NCBI RefSeq assembly: GCF_002154725.1
Contig: NZ_MTAW01000096.1
Span: forward strand, 1-46,811
Source of the DNA: Nostoc sp. 106C
GTDB taxonomy: Bacteria > Cyanobacteriota > Cyanobacteriia > Cyanobacteriales > Nostocaceae
Reading direction: 5' to 3'
DNA: 46,811 nt
The notes under the pieces are model-generated. The model searched no databases and was not told where the DNA came from. It was given only the letters and a program-made list of their open reading frames with translations. Both the position numbers and the translations under genes were made by a program. Each line of letters starts with the position of its first letter. Within the stretch, counting starts at the first letter, position 1. Shown piece after piece: positions 1 through 9,522 of this stretch.

Positions 1-89
1 CGTTTACGCACTTTATCTCCTTCACGATATGACTCGCGAAGCAACACGGCTGGAGGAGAGGTTCTGTTGGGAATTCGTTCTACATACAT
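1..89 (-). CDS. IS1634-type transposase, N-terminal fragment (runs off window)
   Basis: The first 29 codons of a minus-strand gene starting at ATG 87-89 and leaving the window at base 1. The peptide begins MYVERIPNRTSPPAVLL and continues with a RESYREGDKVRK stretch. I recognise this as the conserved N-terminus of IS1634/IS4-superfamily transposases common in cyanobacteria. The DDE catalytic domain would lie outside the window, so intactness cannot be judged. It is separated from the next IS by about 200 bases containing a hairpin. Confidence 0.7.
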   Translation of the reverse strand, partial: MYVERIPNRTSPPAVLLRESYREGDKVRK

Positions 90-168
90 GGCTACAATTA
101 TCCCATTTTCACCCCTCTCCCAAAAATTAAAAAAATCTAAAATTACATGGGTACAATCAGGAGAATTT

Positions 169-200
169 AAAAGCCTGTATTGCTTTCAAAACAGGCTTTT
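169..200. terminator. Hairpin with 10-bp perfect stem
   Basis: AAAAGCCTGT (169-178) is the exact reverse complement of ACAGGCTTTT (191-200), with a 12-base loop. A/T runs flank both sides, so it could serve as a bidirectional intrinsic terminator. It sits between the IS1634-type transposase start and the relic hybrid kinase. Confidence 0.5.
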
Positions 201-232
201 GAGGCCTATTTAGTACATTTGCACAGGGGTAA

Positions 233-287
233 GTTCAGGTTAATGGTATGGATGGCTGGAACGCAGTCCGCAGTGGTTATTATGACT
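233..287 (+). pseudogene. Left fragment of a hybrid response regulator split by the IS
   Basis: In frame 2 the bases just left of the IS read V-Q-V-N-G-M-D-G-W-N-A-V-R-S-G-Y-Y-D. This matches the receiver-domain stretch seen in CheA-type hybrid kinases (DGMDGWNAVR...YDLVITDIDMP), and the remainder VITDIDMPCMNG resumes right of the IS at 1804. An in-frame TAA at 230-232 precedes it, so the N-terminal part of the gene is already lost. The join after the IS has TGA where a Leu codon is expected. Confidence 0.55.
279..287. repeat. 9-bp target-site duplication, left copy
   Basis: ATTATGACT directly abuts the left inverted repeat of the IS and recurs exactly at 1793-1801 after the right inverted repeat. 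Nine bases is the duplication length known for Tn5/IS50-type IS4 elements. Confidence 0.9.
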
Positions 288-1792
288 CTGACTTTTCCTG
301 TTAAGTCTCGAAAAGCTCGCTGGAAAAGGAGTTAAGAAACAACACAGCAAATACGGTACAGTAATTAAAATCGGGTGCTAAAGGTAACAAGCAATGCTGG
401 ACTGGTGGGAGAAAAATTTTGCAACCTTAGAACTAGGCGATCGCCGATTAAATGAGCGTGCAATGTCGATAGGTTATGCTCTAAGTCTGGGATTTGGCAA
501 GGCAATGTCGGAAGTTTTCAACAATGGAACCGTACTCAAGAGAGCTTACGAGTTTTTGCTAACCCAAAAGTGGAATTTTCCAGGGTGATTGAGCCGCACT
601 GTCAAATGACGGCGGAAACTGTAGCAGAACACGATGTAGTGCTGTGCGTCGGAGATACGAGTTTTCTTGATTATGGCAGTATTAAAGCTAAAACAGAAGG
701 TTACGGCCCAATTGGTAAGGCAGGTAACGGTCTAATATTACACAGTGCCTTAGCCATAGAGCCTCAGAATGGTCAATCAATAGGTTTGTTGTGGCAAAAA
801 CTCTGGAATCGGGAGCAAAAGCCGAAGCCACCAAAAGATGAAACCTCAACACAGAAGAAACAACGGCAAGCGCAAGCTCGTAAAGAAGCCCGAAACCGTC
901 CGTTTGAACAAAAAGTGCTATTACAAATGGGTGGAAGCTATCAGCACTGTCGAAAGTCTTGTGAGTCATCACACACGAGTAATTCATGTGTTTGACCGCG
1001 AAGGCGATATCACAGAAGTTTTTGATAAAATTCGTCAACTTCAGCACACAGGAATTCTTGTTCGTGCGGCTCATAACCGCAGTTTAGATTCTAATAGTGA
1101 ACGTCTTTGGTCGAAGCTAGAAGCACAACCCATTAGTTTTGAACAACAAATCGAATTACCACCAACTCAAAAGCGTCCTGCTCGCCAAACCAAACTGTCC
1201 ATCAGATTTTGTCAGATTAATCTCCGTACTCCTTACCGTTTTGATAACCGTGACCCACAACAGGTCTACGCTGTTTATGCCACTGAAATTGATTGTCCAG
1301 ACGGTGAATCACCTGTGGAATGGATGTTGTTAACAACGGAAGTTACTGCAGATATTCAGGCAGCTGCGATGATTTTACGCTGGTATACGTATCGTTGGCG
1401 CATAGAAGAATACCACAAAATTTTTAAATCGGGCTGTCAGGTGGAACGCTACAGACTTGCTGCTGATGGTATGAAAGCTTTAGTTGGTTTCTTGAGCGTA
1501 ATTGCTGTGGAATTGTTGCAGTTGACTTATCTACACCGCACTCAGCCAACCACCGACGCAATTATTATCCTCAATCCCCTTCAGCTTCGCATTTTGAAAG
1601 CTAAATCACCAAAACTACCCAAGACATTAACAATTTGTTGGGCTGTGCAAGCGATCGCTCGTTTAGGGGGCTACTTAGAACATCGACATAAAACCCCTAT
1701 TGGTATCCAGGTACTGTGGCGAGGCTGGTTAAAATTGCACGATCTCTGTGAGGGGTGGCAGCTTGCAAAAGAGACTTAACGGGAAAAGTCAG
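288..1792 (+). mobile_element. IS4-family (Tn5/IS50-like) insertion sequence, complete ends
   Basis: The 1505-bp element is delimited by 21-bp terminal inverted repeats, 288-308 (begins CTGACTTTTC) and 1772-1792 (ends GAAAAGTCAG), matching at 20 of 21 positions. A perfect 9-bp duplication ATTATGACT lies immediately outside (279-287 and 1793-1801). It contains one transposase gene, which carries two compensating frameshifts, so the element is probably immobile unless supplied in trans. It inserted in the receiver domain of an already decaying hybrid kinase gene. The clean ends and duplication suggest a fairly recent insertion. Confidence 0.93.
394..1779 (+). pseudogene. IS4-family transposase with two frameshifts
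   Basis: Three reading-frame segments together give one Tn5-like DDE transposase. Segment 1 (from ATG 394) starts MLDWWEKNFATLELGDRRLN. Near 557-570 the frame must slip back one base to continue as PKVEFSRVIEPH. Near 915-922, in an A-run, one extra base shifts back to the first frame, continuing CYYKWVEAISTVE to the stop at 1777-1779. Catalytic positions remain readable: Asp in VGDTSFLDYGS, Asp in HVFDREGDITEVF, and Glu in the family signature YRWRIEEYHKIFKSG (Y-R-E-K). IS4 transposases are not normally made by programmed frameshifting, so I treat this as a dead gene. A sequencing error in the A-run could explain one of the two shifts. Confidence 0.88.
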
Positions 1793-1801
1793 ATTATGAC
1801 T
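1793..1801. repeat. 9-bp target-site duplication, right copy
   Basis: ATTATGACT, identical to 279-287, directly follows the right inverted repeat of the IS4 element. Confidence 0.9.
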
Positions 1802-1803
1802 GA

Positions 1804-2652
1804 GTAATTACAGATATTGATATGCCGTGCATGAATGGTTTTGAACTTACCAGCGAAATCAAAAATCATGCCAAGTTGAAACAAATACCTGTAATTATCG
1901 TTTCTTACAAAGACCGAGAAGAAGATAGAATTCAGGGTTTAGAAGCAGGTGCAGACTATTACCTTACCAAAAGCAGTTTTCATGATGACACACTGTTACG
2001 AGCAGTAGCTGTGCGTAAATGTGCAGTTGATACTCCTGATTTAATTTTGATGGATGTGCTCATGCCGACGATGGATGGTGATGATTTGCAAAAAATACTT
2101 TCATCTGTGCAGATTGAAACTGAGCGAATTCGAGAAATTGTTCTATCAATACGAAATTTTTCCCGGCTCGATCAAGCTGAAAAAAAAGCTGTGAATATTC
2201 ATGAAGGTATTGAAAGTACACTATTACTTTTAAATCATTACATCAAGCAAGAAATTCAAATTATTAAACAATATGGAGATTTGCCATTATTTGAATGTTT
2301 TCTGGCACAACTTAACCAAGTATTTATGAATATTCTCAGTAATGCTATTGATGCCTTATTAGAGAAGCAAGAACATCAAACTCAAAAGCAAATTCTCATT
2401 AAAACTGATGTAACTGATATAAAAACAATCAGAGTTAACATTATAGATAACGGCTCAGGAATCCCTCCAGAGATACACAATAAGATATTTGACCCTTTAT
2501 TTACAACTAAACCTGTAAATAAAGGAACAGGGTTAGGATTAGCAATTAGCTATCAAATTATCGAGAGACATAAAGGCACTATCTAGGTCAAATCTGAACC
2601 TGGTTATGGGACAGAATTTGCAATAGAAATCCCCATAGGATTAGTTAAGTAA
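1804..2652 (+). pseudogene. Decayed hybrid sensor kinase remnant (REC pieces + HATPase)
   Basis: The frame downstream of the IS reads VITDIDMPCMNGFEL, a receiver domain with its phospho-Asp region, continuing to ADYYLTKSSF. At about base 2015 it jumps into a second receiver fragment (DLILMDVLMPTMDG). At about 2085 it jumps again into the tail of a histidine-kinase dimerisation region (IREIVLSIRNFSRLDQ) followed by a HATPase domain: N-box FMNILSNAIDALL, G1 DNGSGIP, F-box IFDPLFTTK, G2 GTGLGLAIS. The phospho-accepting His box is missing. An in-frame TAG at 2584-2586 interrupts GTI-VKSEPGYGTEF; reading continues to a second stop at 2650-2652. The open part from ATG 1822 to 2586 (254 codons) could be translated but has no intact signalling core. 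It looks like a fusion of relics of at least two kinases. Confidence 0.75.
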
Positions 2653-3248
2653 ATAAACACTCGCTTGCTTAATTTCATGGCGCAACATAATGAGGAGATG
2701 CGTACCTTGATTTGGTAGAAACAAGCGAGTGTTACTGATGAAGGCAATGCCTCCCAATGCTAATCTTTAGGTCGGGATGTTGAAGTAAAGACTAACTATT
2801 ACGGCAAATTAACTATCTGTGAAGCAGAGTATGAAGCTAGTGCTGATGCCCTAAGTTGAAGACCCTGTATGCTTTGACAACATCTAGAAGCTTTTTAGCA
2901 AAGGGATAATCACCTACTTGTAAGCAATAGAATACCGATAATAGTCCAAAAGCAAGCTCACCAAGTTTACCCAGAAGGTGAAGATTCTGCAAAATGGTAG
3001 AGTTGCCAGAATCAAGGAGCAAGGACTCTGTTGCCAGTTATCAACTATGAAGTCCAAATTAAAAAATTTAATTCTGAGCTTCACAATTTATAATTCATCG
3101 GTCTTGAAATTGAGCGCAAGAATTGCATGAATTGGCACACCATTGCTCAATTCAATTAGTCTTGTGAGTAGACCGTTACCAATCAAACTATCAGCTATCA
3201 GCAGTCAAATAAACAGTTAAAAGCTGACGGCTGAATGCTGATAGCTAT
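2653..3248. other. Spacer with inverted repeats, no clear gene
   Basis: About 600 bases without a gene I can support. A 12-bp perfect inverted repeat (2656-2667 AACACTCGCTTG, 2722-2733) encloses 54 bases. Short open stretches on both strands (for example minus 2837-3022) have no recognisable family and look like degenerate coding DNA. The right end carries TCAGCTATCAGC-type repeats. Confidence 0.5.
3193..3246. terminator. Imperfect stem-loop after the Rre1-like gene
   Basis: AGCTATCAGCA (3193-3203) pairs with TGCTGATAGCT (3236-3246), 11 perfect base pairs around a 32-base loop. It lies immediately beyond the stop of the minus-strand response regulator, so it may end its transcript. The sequence resembles the short dispersed repeats that fill Nostoc spacers. 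Confidence 0.45.
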
Positions 3249-3926
3249 TTAAGCCATTTGATTTTCAATCGCCCACCGCGCTAGTTCAGTGCGGTTGTGG
3301 AGATTTGTTTTGCCCAACATATTGGACACATGGCTTTCAACGGTACGCTGACTGACATTTAATTCTTCGGCAATTTCCCGGTTAGCTAAACCTCTCGCTA
3401 CAAACTGTACTACTTTCAGTTCGGTTGGAGTTAACTGCACATCGAAGGGAACTTGGATGCGGGAACCATTTTCTCCTCCTTTTGCTTGGTGTTCTTTCCA
3501 ACGGATAGTTTGCTTCAGTGAAGATTCTACTTGCGCTACGAGTTCTTCTGGTTCAAAGGGCTTGACCATATAGACGTCAGCACCTTTATTCAGACCCTTA
3601 ACTCGGTCTGCACTTTGTCCCTTAGCTGAAAGGAATAGAACAGGAATCCAGCTAGTACGTTCATTTTGCCGGACTTGTTCTACAAAAGTGTATCCGTCCA
3701 TTTCCGGCATCATCACGTCGCAGATAATCATATCTGGAACATCATGCTCTAAAATTTCCAGAGCTTCTCGTCCGTTTTCAGCGGTGATGACTTCATATCC
3801 CCGGAATTCCAAGTAATCCTTCACCAGCAAGATGAGGTTAGGGTCATCATCAATCAGTAGAAGTCGTTTGTGATCTTTCATGCTGGGCTCTTTCATAGCA
3901 GTGGCACTTGTCGCGCTTCGGTCCAT
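3249..3926 (-). CDS. Response regulator, NarL/LuxR type, Rre1/Ycf29-like
   Basis: The protein has an N-terminal receiver domain (LLLIDDDPNLILLVKDYLE; phospho-Asp in MIICDVMMPEMDG; Lys in MVKPFEPEELVAQ) and a C-terminal LuxR-type helix-turn-helix (LTPTELKVVQFVARGLANREIAEELNVSQ). The layout and the SAKGQSADRVKGLNKGADVYMVKPF stretch fit the Ycf29/Rre1 group of cyanobacteria and red-algal plastids. In Synechocystis, Rre1 works with Hik34/Hik2 in heat and salt responses and acts on chaperone genes. Start choice is uncertain: TTG 3929, ATG 3926 and ATG 3881 (MKDHKRLLLIDDD, closest to the domain) are all in frame. groESL lies about 1.1 kb away, which fits but does not prove the link. Confidence 0.85.
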   Translation of the reverse strand: MDRSATSATAMKEPSMKDHKRLLLIDDDPNLILLVKDYLEFRGYEVITAENGREALEILEHDVPDMIICDVMMPEMDGYTFVEQVRQNERTSWIPVLFLSAKGQSADRVKGLNKGADVYMVKPFEPEELVAQVESSLKQTIRWKEHQAKGGENGSRIQVPFDVQLTPTELKVVQFVARGLANREIAEELNVSQRTVESHVSNMLGKTNLHNRTELARWAIENQMA

Positions 3927-4257
3927 CAAGGTCTTGTATATTTATCCTCTATGGTGGATTATTTGAGATGTTGTCTTTTTTTCCACTTAACTTGCCTGTG
4001 CTTGTTGGAATTCTTATCAGTGATAACCACAGTTTAGAAGACTACTAGCATATAGGCAATATTCCAGTAAGGATACGTAGAGCAGTAGTAACTTATAATG
4101 CGTTATTATATATCGCTTTGAAAGTGGCGGGTGAAAAAACGCTGATTAAATAATAATCCTTCCGATTCACAGGTTCAGTATTGGCTGAAGATGACCCTAG
4201 CTCAAAACCAACCACCGCTTCAGAGCACTTACTACTTAATACGATATCCTTTGGATG
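3927..4257. other. Spacer upstream of the Rre1-like gene
   Basis: About 330 bases with no open frame worth calling. It should contain the leader and promoter of the minus-strand regulator and the 3' end of the ferredoxin-like transcript. I see no strong hairpin or recognisable operator. Confidence 0.4.
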
Positions 4258-4731
4258 TTAAGCCGCTATCAGATGTTCACAAGCAACCAGAGAAGTTTCT
4301 GGCAAAGGATGGGTTAAAAATGCATATTCTTCAACCACCATTATGCCTATCAAGTGTTCTTGGATGATCCGCTCAATCACTTCCGGGTTTGCTTGACGAT
4401 ACCAGACACCATCCGGGTAAACCATCATTATCGGTCTAGAACAAGAAACTCGCAAGCAATTGGCTTTAGTTCTAGCGACGCAAATGGGACGACTGTTTTG
4501 CGACTGGTCGAATTTTAGCTCTTGCAATCGCTTTTTTAAGTATTCCCAGGATTCCAGACTAGCTTGTTTTGAGCAGAAGTTGGCAACTGTCTGATCGGCA
4601 CAAATAAAAATATGTCTTTGAATCTTTGCAAGTCCTAAAGTTTCTACACAATTACGCAGGGCTTTATTGTCTAGAGATTTAGTGGTTTTGGGGATTTTAC
4701 GGCTGCACTGGATCACTGTATTGTTACTCAT
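4258..4731 (-). CDS. Thioredoxin-like [2Fe-2S] ferredoxin domain protein
   Basis: A 157-residue protein whose core [14 protein letters not shown]...CLRVSC...[12 protein letters not shown] matches the thioredoxin-fold (2Fe-2S) ferredoxins fused or related to NuoE, a family widespread in cyanobacteria and of unclear partner. Cysteines at 44, 53, 92 and 97 are candidate ligands. The family normally ends with Cys-x3-Cys; here Ser is at the x3 position and Cys is one residue later (C92-L-R-V-S-C97), so cluster binding may be altered. Start ATG 4729-4731 is supported by AGGGAG upstream. It is the nearest upstream neighbour of groES but transcribed away from it. Confidence 0.75.
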   Translation of the reverse strand: MSNNTVIQCSRKIPKTTKSLDNKALRNCVETLGLAKIQRHIFICADQTVANFCSKQASLESWEYLKKRLQELKFDQSQNSRPICVARTKANCLRVSCSRPIMMVYPDGVWYRQANPEVIERIIQEHLIGIMVVEEYAFLTHPLPETSLVACEHLIAA

Positions 4732-4900
4732 CGAGCGGCTCCCTGATTACAGTTCTATAACAATTTCCCCGCTTTGCAAATAAATTTGTTCATATAAAAA
4801 TATTCGTAACTTACACAACATAACCTGAAGATTTAAAATAAATAAGTATTTATACTTAAGTATATGCTTGAACAACCTGCATGAATAACGAATAAAAATG

Positions 4901-4921
4901 GTCAAGCGTCAAGGGTCAAGA
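4901..4921. repeat. Heptanucleotide tandem repeat (3 copies)
   Basis: GTCAAGC, GTCAAGG and GTCAAGA follow one another without gaps. Short tandemly repeated heptamers of this kind are known in spacers of heterocyst-forming cyanobacteria. Confidence 0.7.
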
Positions 4922-5024
4922 GTCCTTTGTCTTCCTTGCACCCCTTCTCCCCTATCTTCCAATCCCTTAGTTCGGGAACCCGTACACCAAGAATTGTTGC
5001 CATTGTATGCTTCTCTTCGGTAAA

Positions 5025-5051
5025 TTAGCACTCAGGAGTTGAGAGTGCTAA
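5025..5051 (+). promoter_or_regulatory. CIRCE operator (HrcA site) of groESL
   Basis: TTAGCACTC (5025-5033), nine spacer bases, then GAGTGCTAA (5043-5051): a perfect match to the CIRCE consensus, 16 bases ahead of the groES start codon. HrcA binds CIRCE and represses chaperone genes until heat stress. hrcA itself is not in the window. The core promoter should lie just upstream; I cannot fix the -35/-10 with confidence. Confidence 0.95.
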
Positions 5052-5067
5052 CTCTGGAGAAATTCAT

Positions 5068-5379
5068 ATGGCAGCTGTATCTTTAAGCGTTTCGACAGTT
5101 AAACCTTTGGGCGATCGCGTTTTCGTGAAAGTGAGCGCCTCTGAGGAAAAGACCGCAGGTGGTCTGTATTTACCCGACACCGCCAAGGAAAAGCCCCAGG
5201 TAGGGGAAGTAGTCGCCCTTGGTCCTGGTAAGCGGAACGATGACGGTTCTCGTCAAGAACCAGAAATCAAAATCGGAGACAAAGTACTGTACTCCAAATA
5301 TGCTGGCACTGATGTCAAGCTAGGCACTGAAGAGTACGTCCTGCTTTCTGAAAAAGATATTTTAGCAGTTGTGAGCTAA
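5068..5379 (+). CDS. groES: Co-chaperonin GroES
   Basis: 103 residues, normal for cyanobacterial GroES. The start of the fold is clear ([14 protein letters not shown]), as are the mobile-loop region [19 protein letters not shown] and the C-terminal KDILAVV. The heptameric ring caps GroEL in the cytosol and closes the folding chamber. The start ATG follows CTGGAGA at good spacing. It is the first gene of the CIRCE-controlled groESL operon, with groEL 100 bases downstream. Confidence 0.98.
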   Translation: MAAVSLSVSTVKPLGDRVFVKVSASEEKTAGGLYLPDTAKEKPQVGEVVALGPGKRNDDGSRQEPEIKIGDKVLYSKYAGTDVKLGTEEYVLLSEKDILAVVS

Positions 5380-5473
5380 TGGGTCTTGGTGCCTGAGGCA
5401 TGGCGATCGTGCCCAATTTCCAGCGATCTATTACCAAAATTTAAAGACAAAGTTGACTTACTCCCTCAATTAG

Positions 5474-7117
<1,644 letters not shown>

Positions 7118-7143
7118 TACTTACTAGCCCCCTATTTGTCAAA

Positions 7144-7180
7144 ACAGCTGCTTCCTGGTGGAGGCGGCTGTTTTTTTGTT
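7144..7180 (+). terminator. Rho-independent terminator of groESL
   Basis: ACAGCTGC (7144-7151) pairs with GCGGCTGT (7164-7171), one G-T wobble, 12-base loop, followed directly by a run of seven T. It lies 27 bases after the groEL stop. Confidence 0.85.
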
Positions 7181-7273
7181 TTGCTGATTTGGGACTTTGC
7201 TTAGAACAGCAGAATATGAGTGAGTAAAGTTAAAAATGGGAATTATAGAAATTAAAGATTATCAGATTGGGAA

Positions 7274-8212
7274 ATGGCAAAACCAACTTATGAAGGCTAT
7301 TGCGAAACTAAACCAACAAAATTAATTAAAGAAAAATTTGGAGATACTAATGTTTATGCTCAAAATGCTAAATCCTTATTGACTAAAGCGAATGGGTTTA
7401 TTAATGCTTACGATTTTACACTAAATCCTTACCGTGGATGTCAATACGGTTGTAGTTATTGCTATGCTGCGGCATTTAGCCCCAATACTAAAATGCGCCA
7501 AGATTGGGGTAAATGGGTAATTTATAAAGAAAATGCTGCTGAAACTTTACTAAAGGAATTACAAAAATGGTACACAAAAAATCCGCAAAGACCTCCTAAG
7601 ATTTACATGAGTAGCGTTACAGATCCATATCAACCGCTGGAGTCTAAGCATCAGTTGACGCGCAGATTGTTAGAGGTAATGCTTGATGTGAGGGATAATA
7701 ATCATCCTACACCCACATTGGTAATCCAAACTCGCAGCCCCATTATTACTAGAGATATTGATTATTTACAAAGATTTCAAAGATTGCGAATTAATATGAG
7801 TATTCCCACTGGTAGTGAGTCAGTACGTAGGGATTTTGAACCGCGATCGCCTAGTATTAAAGCAAGATTAAATGCTCTTTCAAAGATTAAAAAAAATATA
7901 GATAATTTCAAAGGTTTTGTTCCAAAAATTTCTATTACTATTACACCGCTACTTCCTACTTTAGTAACTGATGAAATAGCCTTTATTAATAAACTATCTA
8001 TCGCTGATAGAGTTGTAATTCAAGATTTTCATCCTACTTATAACCGTTCTCTAATAGCATCAACCCGCCCAGAAGCTGAAGAAATTAAGCAAAAATACGC
8101 TTGGTGGTATCAAAATCAGCAATTCAGCTATATGAAGTTTAAGGATAAATTAATTTCTCAGCTTACAGGTGTAGAAATTAAAGAAGGTAAAGACGGATTT
8201 GGTTATGAATAA
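7274..8212 (+). CDS. Radical SAM protein, spore photoproduct lyase-like (COG1533 type)
   Basis: 312 residues. The radical SAM cluster motif C-x3-C-x2-C is at Cys56, 60 and 63 (YRGCQYGCSYCYA), placing one [4Fe-4S] cluster at the start of a TIM-barrel-like domain. KIYMSSVTDPYQPLE and VIQTRSPIITRDIDYL are typical of the SplB/Rv2578c-like group, whose substrates are mostly unknown. True spore photoproduct lyase repairs thymine dimers, but cyanobacteria do not make spores and I would not transfer that function. The start ATG 7274 lies in an AT-rich leader with GGGAAA upstream. Its stop overlaps the start of the next gene, so the two proteins probably act together. The composition is distinctly more AT-rich than groESL or ureC. 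Confidence 0.85.
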   Translation: MAKPTYEGYCETKPTKLIKEKFGDTNVYAQNAKSLLTKANGFINAYDFTLNPYRGCQYGCSYCYAAAFSPNTKMRQDWGKWVIYKENAAETLLKELQKWYTKNPQRPPKIYMSSVTDPYQPLESKHQLTRRLLEVMLDVRDNNHPTPTLVIQTRSPIITRDIDYLQRFQRLRINMSIPTGSESVRRDFEPRSPSIKARLNALSKIKKNIDNFKGFVPKISITITPLLPTLVTDEIAFINKLSIADRVVIQDFHPTYNRSLIASTRPEAEEIKQKYAWWYQNQQFSYMKFKDKLISQLTGVEIKEGKDGFGYE

Positions 8213-9491
8213 TCCTGTAGCGAATTGGTGGCGTAGTCAGCAGTTCAAACTAGCATTAAGCCGTGGAGACACACAAAAAGCTGTCAAAATATTACATGAT
8301 ATTCAAAAATCTGGTGCAAAATTTTCATGGTTAGAAAAATTATTTAGAGATAAGCTGCAATTTGAGCGTTATTCTCTGGACTATAAAAAAGAAATAGCAA
8401 ATTTAAGCAAAAAATTAACAGACTTTCCTCAGGTACAAGTAGATAATCTCAAGTTATCTCCAAATGAAGAATTTGTAAATTTAGTTTATCAAAGATTTCA
8501 ATTAATCCAGCACGATCAATACAAAATTCAATCTACTGGAATCGATAAAGATATCTTTGAAAATTTTGAAATAAAATTGGTTGAATATCTCCAGGAAGAG
8601 TTTAGTAAAGTTCCTGAAAAGCAATTATCTATAAAACTAGAAGATGCTTTTGAAGATATTAATAATTTAAAAATCGGACAAGACCCAGACTATAATTTTA
8701 GTCTGACTCCTCATGTCTACTTTATGAAGTTTTTTTTAGAAAATGTATATTGTCTATATTTAGCTTGGTTTTTCATCTATCAAAATGGCTTATTTAGCAA
8801 TAAACTTAATATCCTCGATATTGCAGCAGGCCCAGGAACAGTTGCTTACGCTTTAGCTCTATTTCTGCAACGTATCAGTGATTTTGATAATCTATCACAA
8901 ACTCATATATCCTACTATTCTCTAGAAAAACAAGATTCATTTCAATTTCGAGGACTTCAGTTTTGGCGAAAGTATATAGAATTAAGCATGAATCCAATGA
9001 ATGCTTACTTTCGCTTTGTAACTGCTGATTTATTTGCATGGGAAGATAAATCTCATAAATTACCTCAAGATTTTTTTGATTTTATTGTCATTTCTCACTG
9101 TTTCTTTTCAGATACATCTGCTAGATTACAAGCCAATAATATTTACAAATATCTATTTGCTAATTGCCTTAAAAACGAAGGTTACGTTTTATTAATTGTA
9201 CAAGATAAAAAATTATTTAAATTTTACAATGCTCAACAAATTGAAGACCAAGAAACAGAAAGAAATGTAGTTATAAAATTAACTTCGGAACTCGGTTTAG
9301 AGCTTGTTTGGTATAAATATTTAACTTCTAGAAATTCTAGAATACCTTGTTCTGCTAGGGAATTTGCCAAATTTGCTGAAGAGAAACTTCCTAAGCAAAT
9401 TTACATGACGCAGATGATTCAGAAGTATTTCAAACAGAAACATGATTCTAACTATAAATTAGATGATTACGTAATTTTGGCGAAAAAATGA
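8205..9491 (+). CDS. Predicted SAM-dependent methyltransferase-like protein
   Basis: About 428 residues from ATG 8205 (an in-frame TTG two codons earlier is possible). The ATG overlaps the stop of the radical SAM gene by eight bases, a sign of translational coupling. An all-helical N-terminal 200 residues precedes a Rossmann-type SAM-binding motif I, NILDIAAGPGTVAYAL (about residues 202-217). Later strands FDFIVISHCFFSD (post-I/IV-like) and EGYVLLIVQDK fit a class I methyltransferase. No target-specific signature (DNA N6A or C5 motif) is visible. The gene is AT-rich, like its partner. Function unknown; it may modify the same substrate as the radical SAM enzyme, or simply use SAM as a cofactor-binding fold. 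Confidence 0.7.
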   Translation: MNNPVANWWRSQQFKLALSRGDTQKAVKILHDIQKSGAKFSWLEKLFRDKLQFERYSLDYKKEIANLSKKLTDFPQVQVDNLKLSPNEEFVNLVYQRFQLIQHDQYKIQSTGIDKDIFENFEIKLVEYLQEEFSKVPEKQLSIKLEDAFEDINNLKIGQDPDYNFSLTPHVYFMKFFLENVYCLYLAWFFIYQNGLFSNKLNILDIAAGPGTVAYALALFLQRISDFDNLSQTHISYYSLEKQDSFQFRGLQFWRKYIELSMNPMNAYFRFVTADLFAWEDKSHKLPQDFFDFIVISHCFFSDTSARLQANNIYKYLFANCLKNEGYVLLIVQDKKLFKFYNAQQIEDQETERNVVIKLTSELGLELVWYKYLTSRNSRIPCSAREFAKFAEEKLPKQIYMTQMIQKYFKQKHDSNYKLDDYVILAKK

Positions 9492-9522
9492 ACCTTATCA
9501 TCATTTAATGTTTAATTGATAC

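Larger units (their letters stand above)
4732..5067. other. Divergent promoter region ahead of groES
   Basis: This 336-bp spacer separates the minus-strand ferredoxin-like gene from groES. It contains three tandem heptamers GTCAAGC/GTCAAGG/GTCAAGA at 4901-4921, a pyrimidine-rich stretch 4925-4965, and the CIRCE operator at the right end. Confidence 0.6.

Noticed and set aside
688-1074. 128-codon minus-strand frame opposite the IS4 transposase
   Set aside because: It is antisense to clearly conserved transposase sequence and has no independent support.
394-1779. Programmed ribosomal frameshifting in the transposase
   Set aside because: Two shifts in opposite directions would be needed, no slippery heptamer with a structure is evident, and IS4-family transposases are normally single-frame. 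Decay or read error is simpler.
2837-3022. 61-codon minus-strand open frame
   Set aside because: No recognisable family, no good ribosome binding site, and it lies in decayed DNA; kept only as part of the spacer description.
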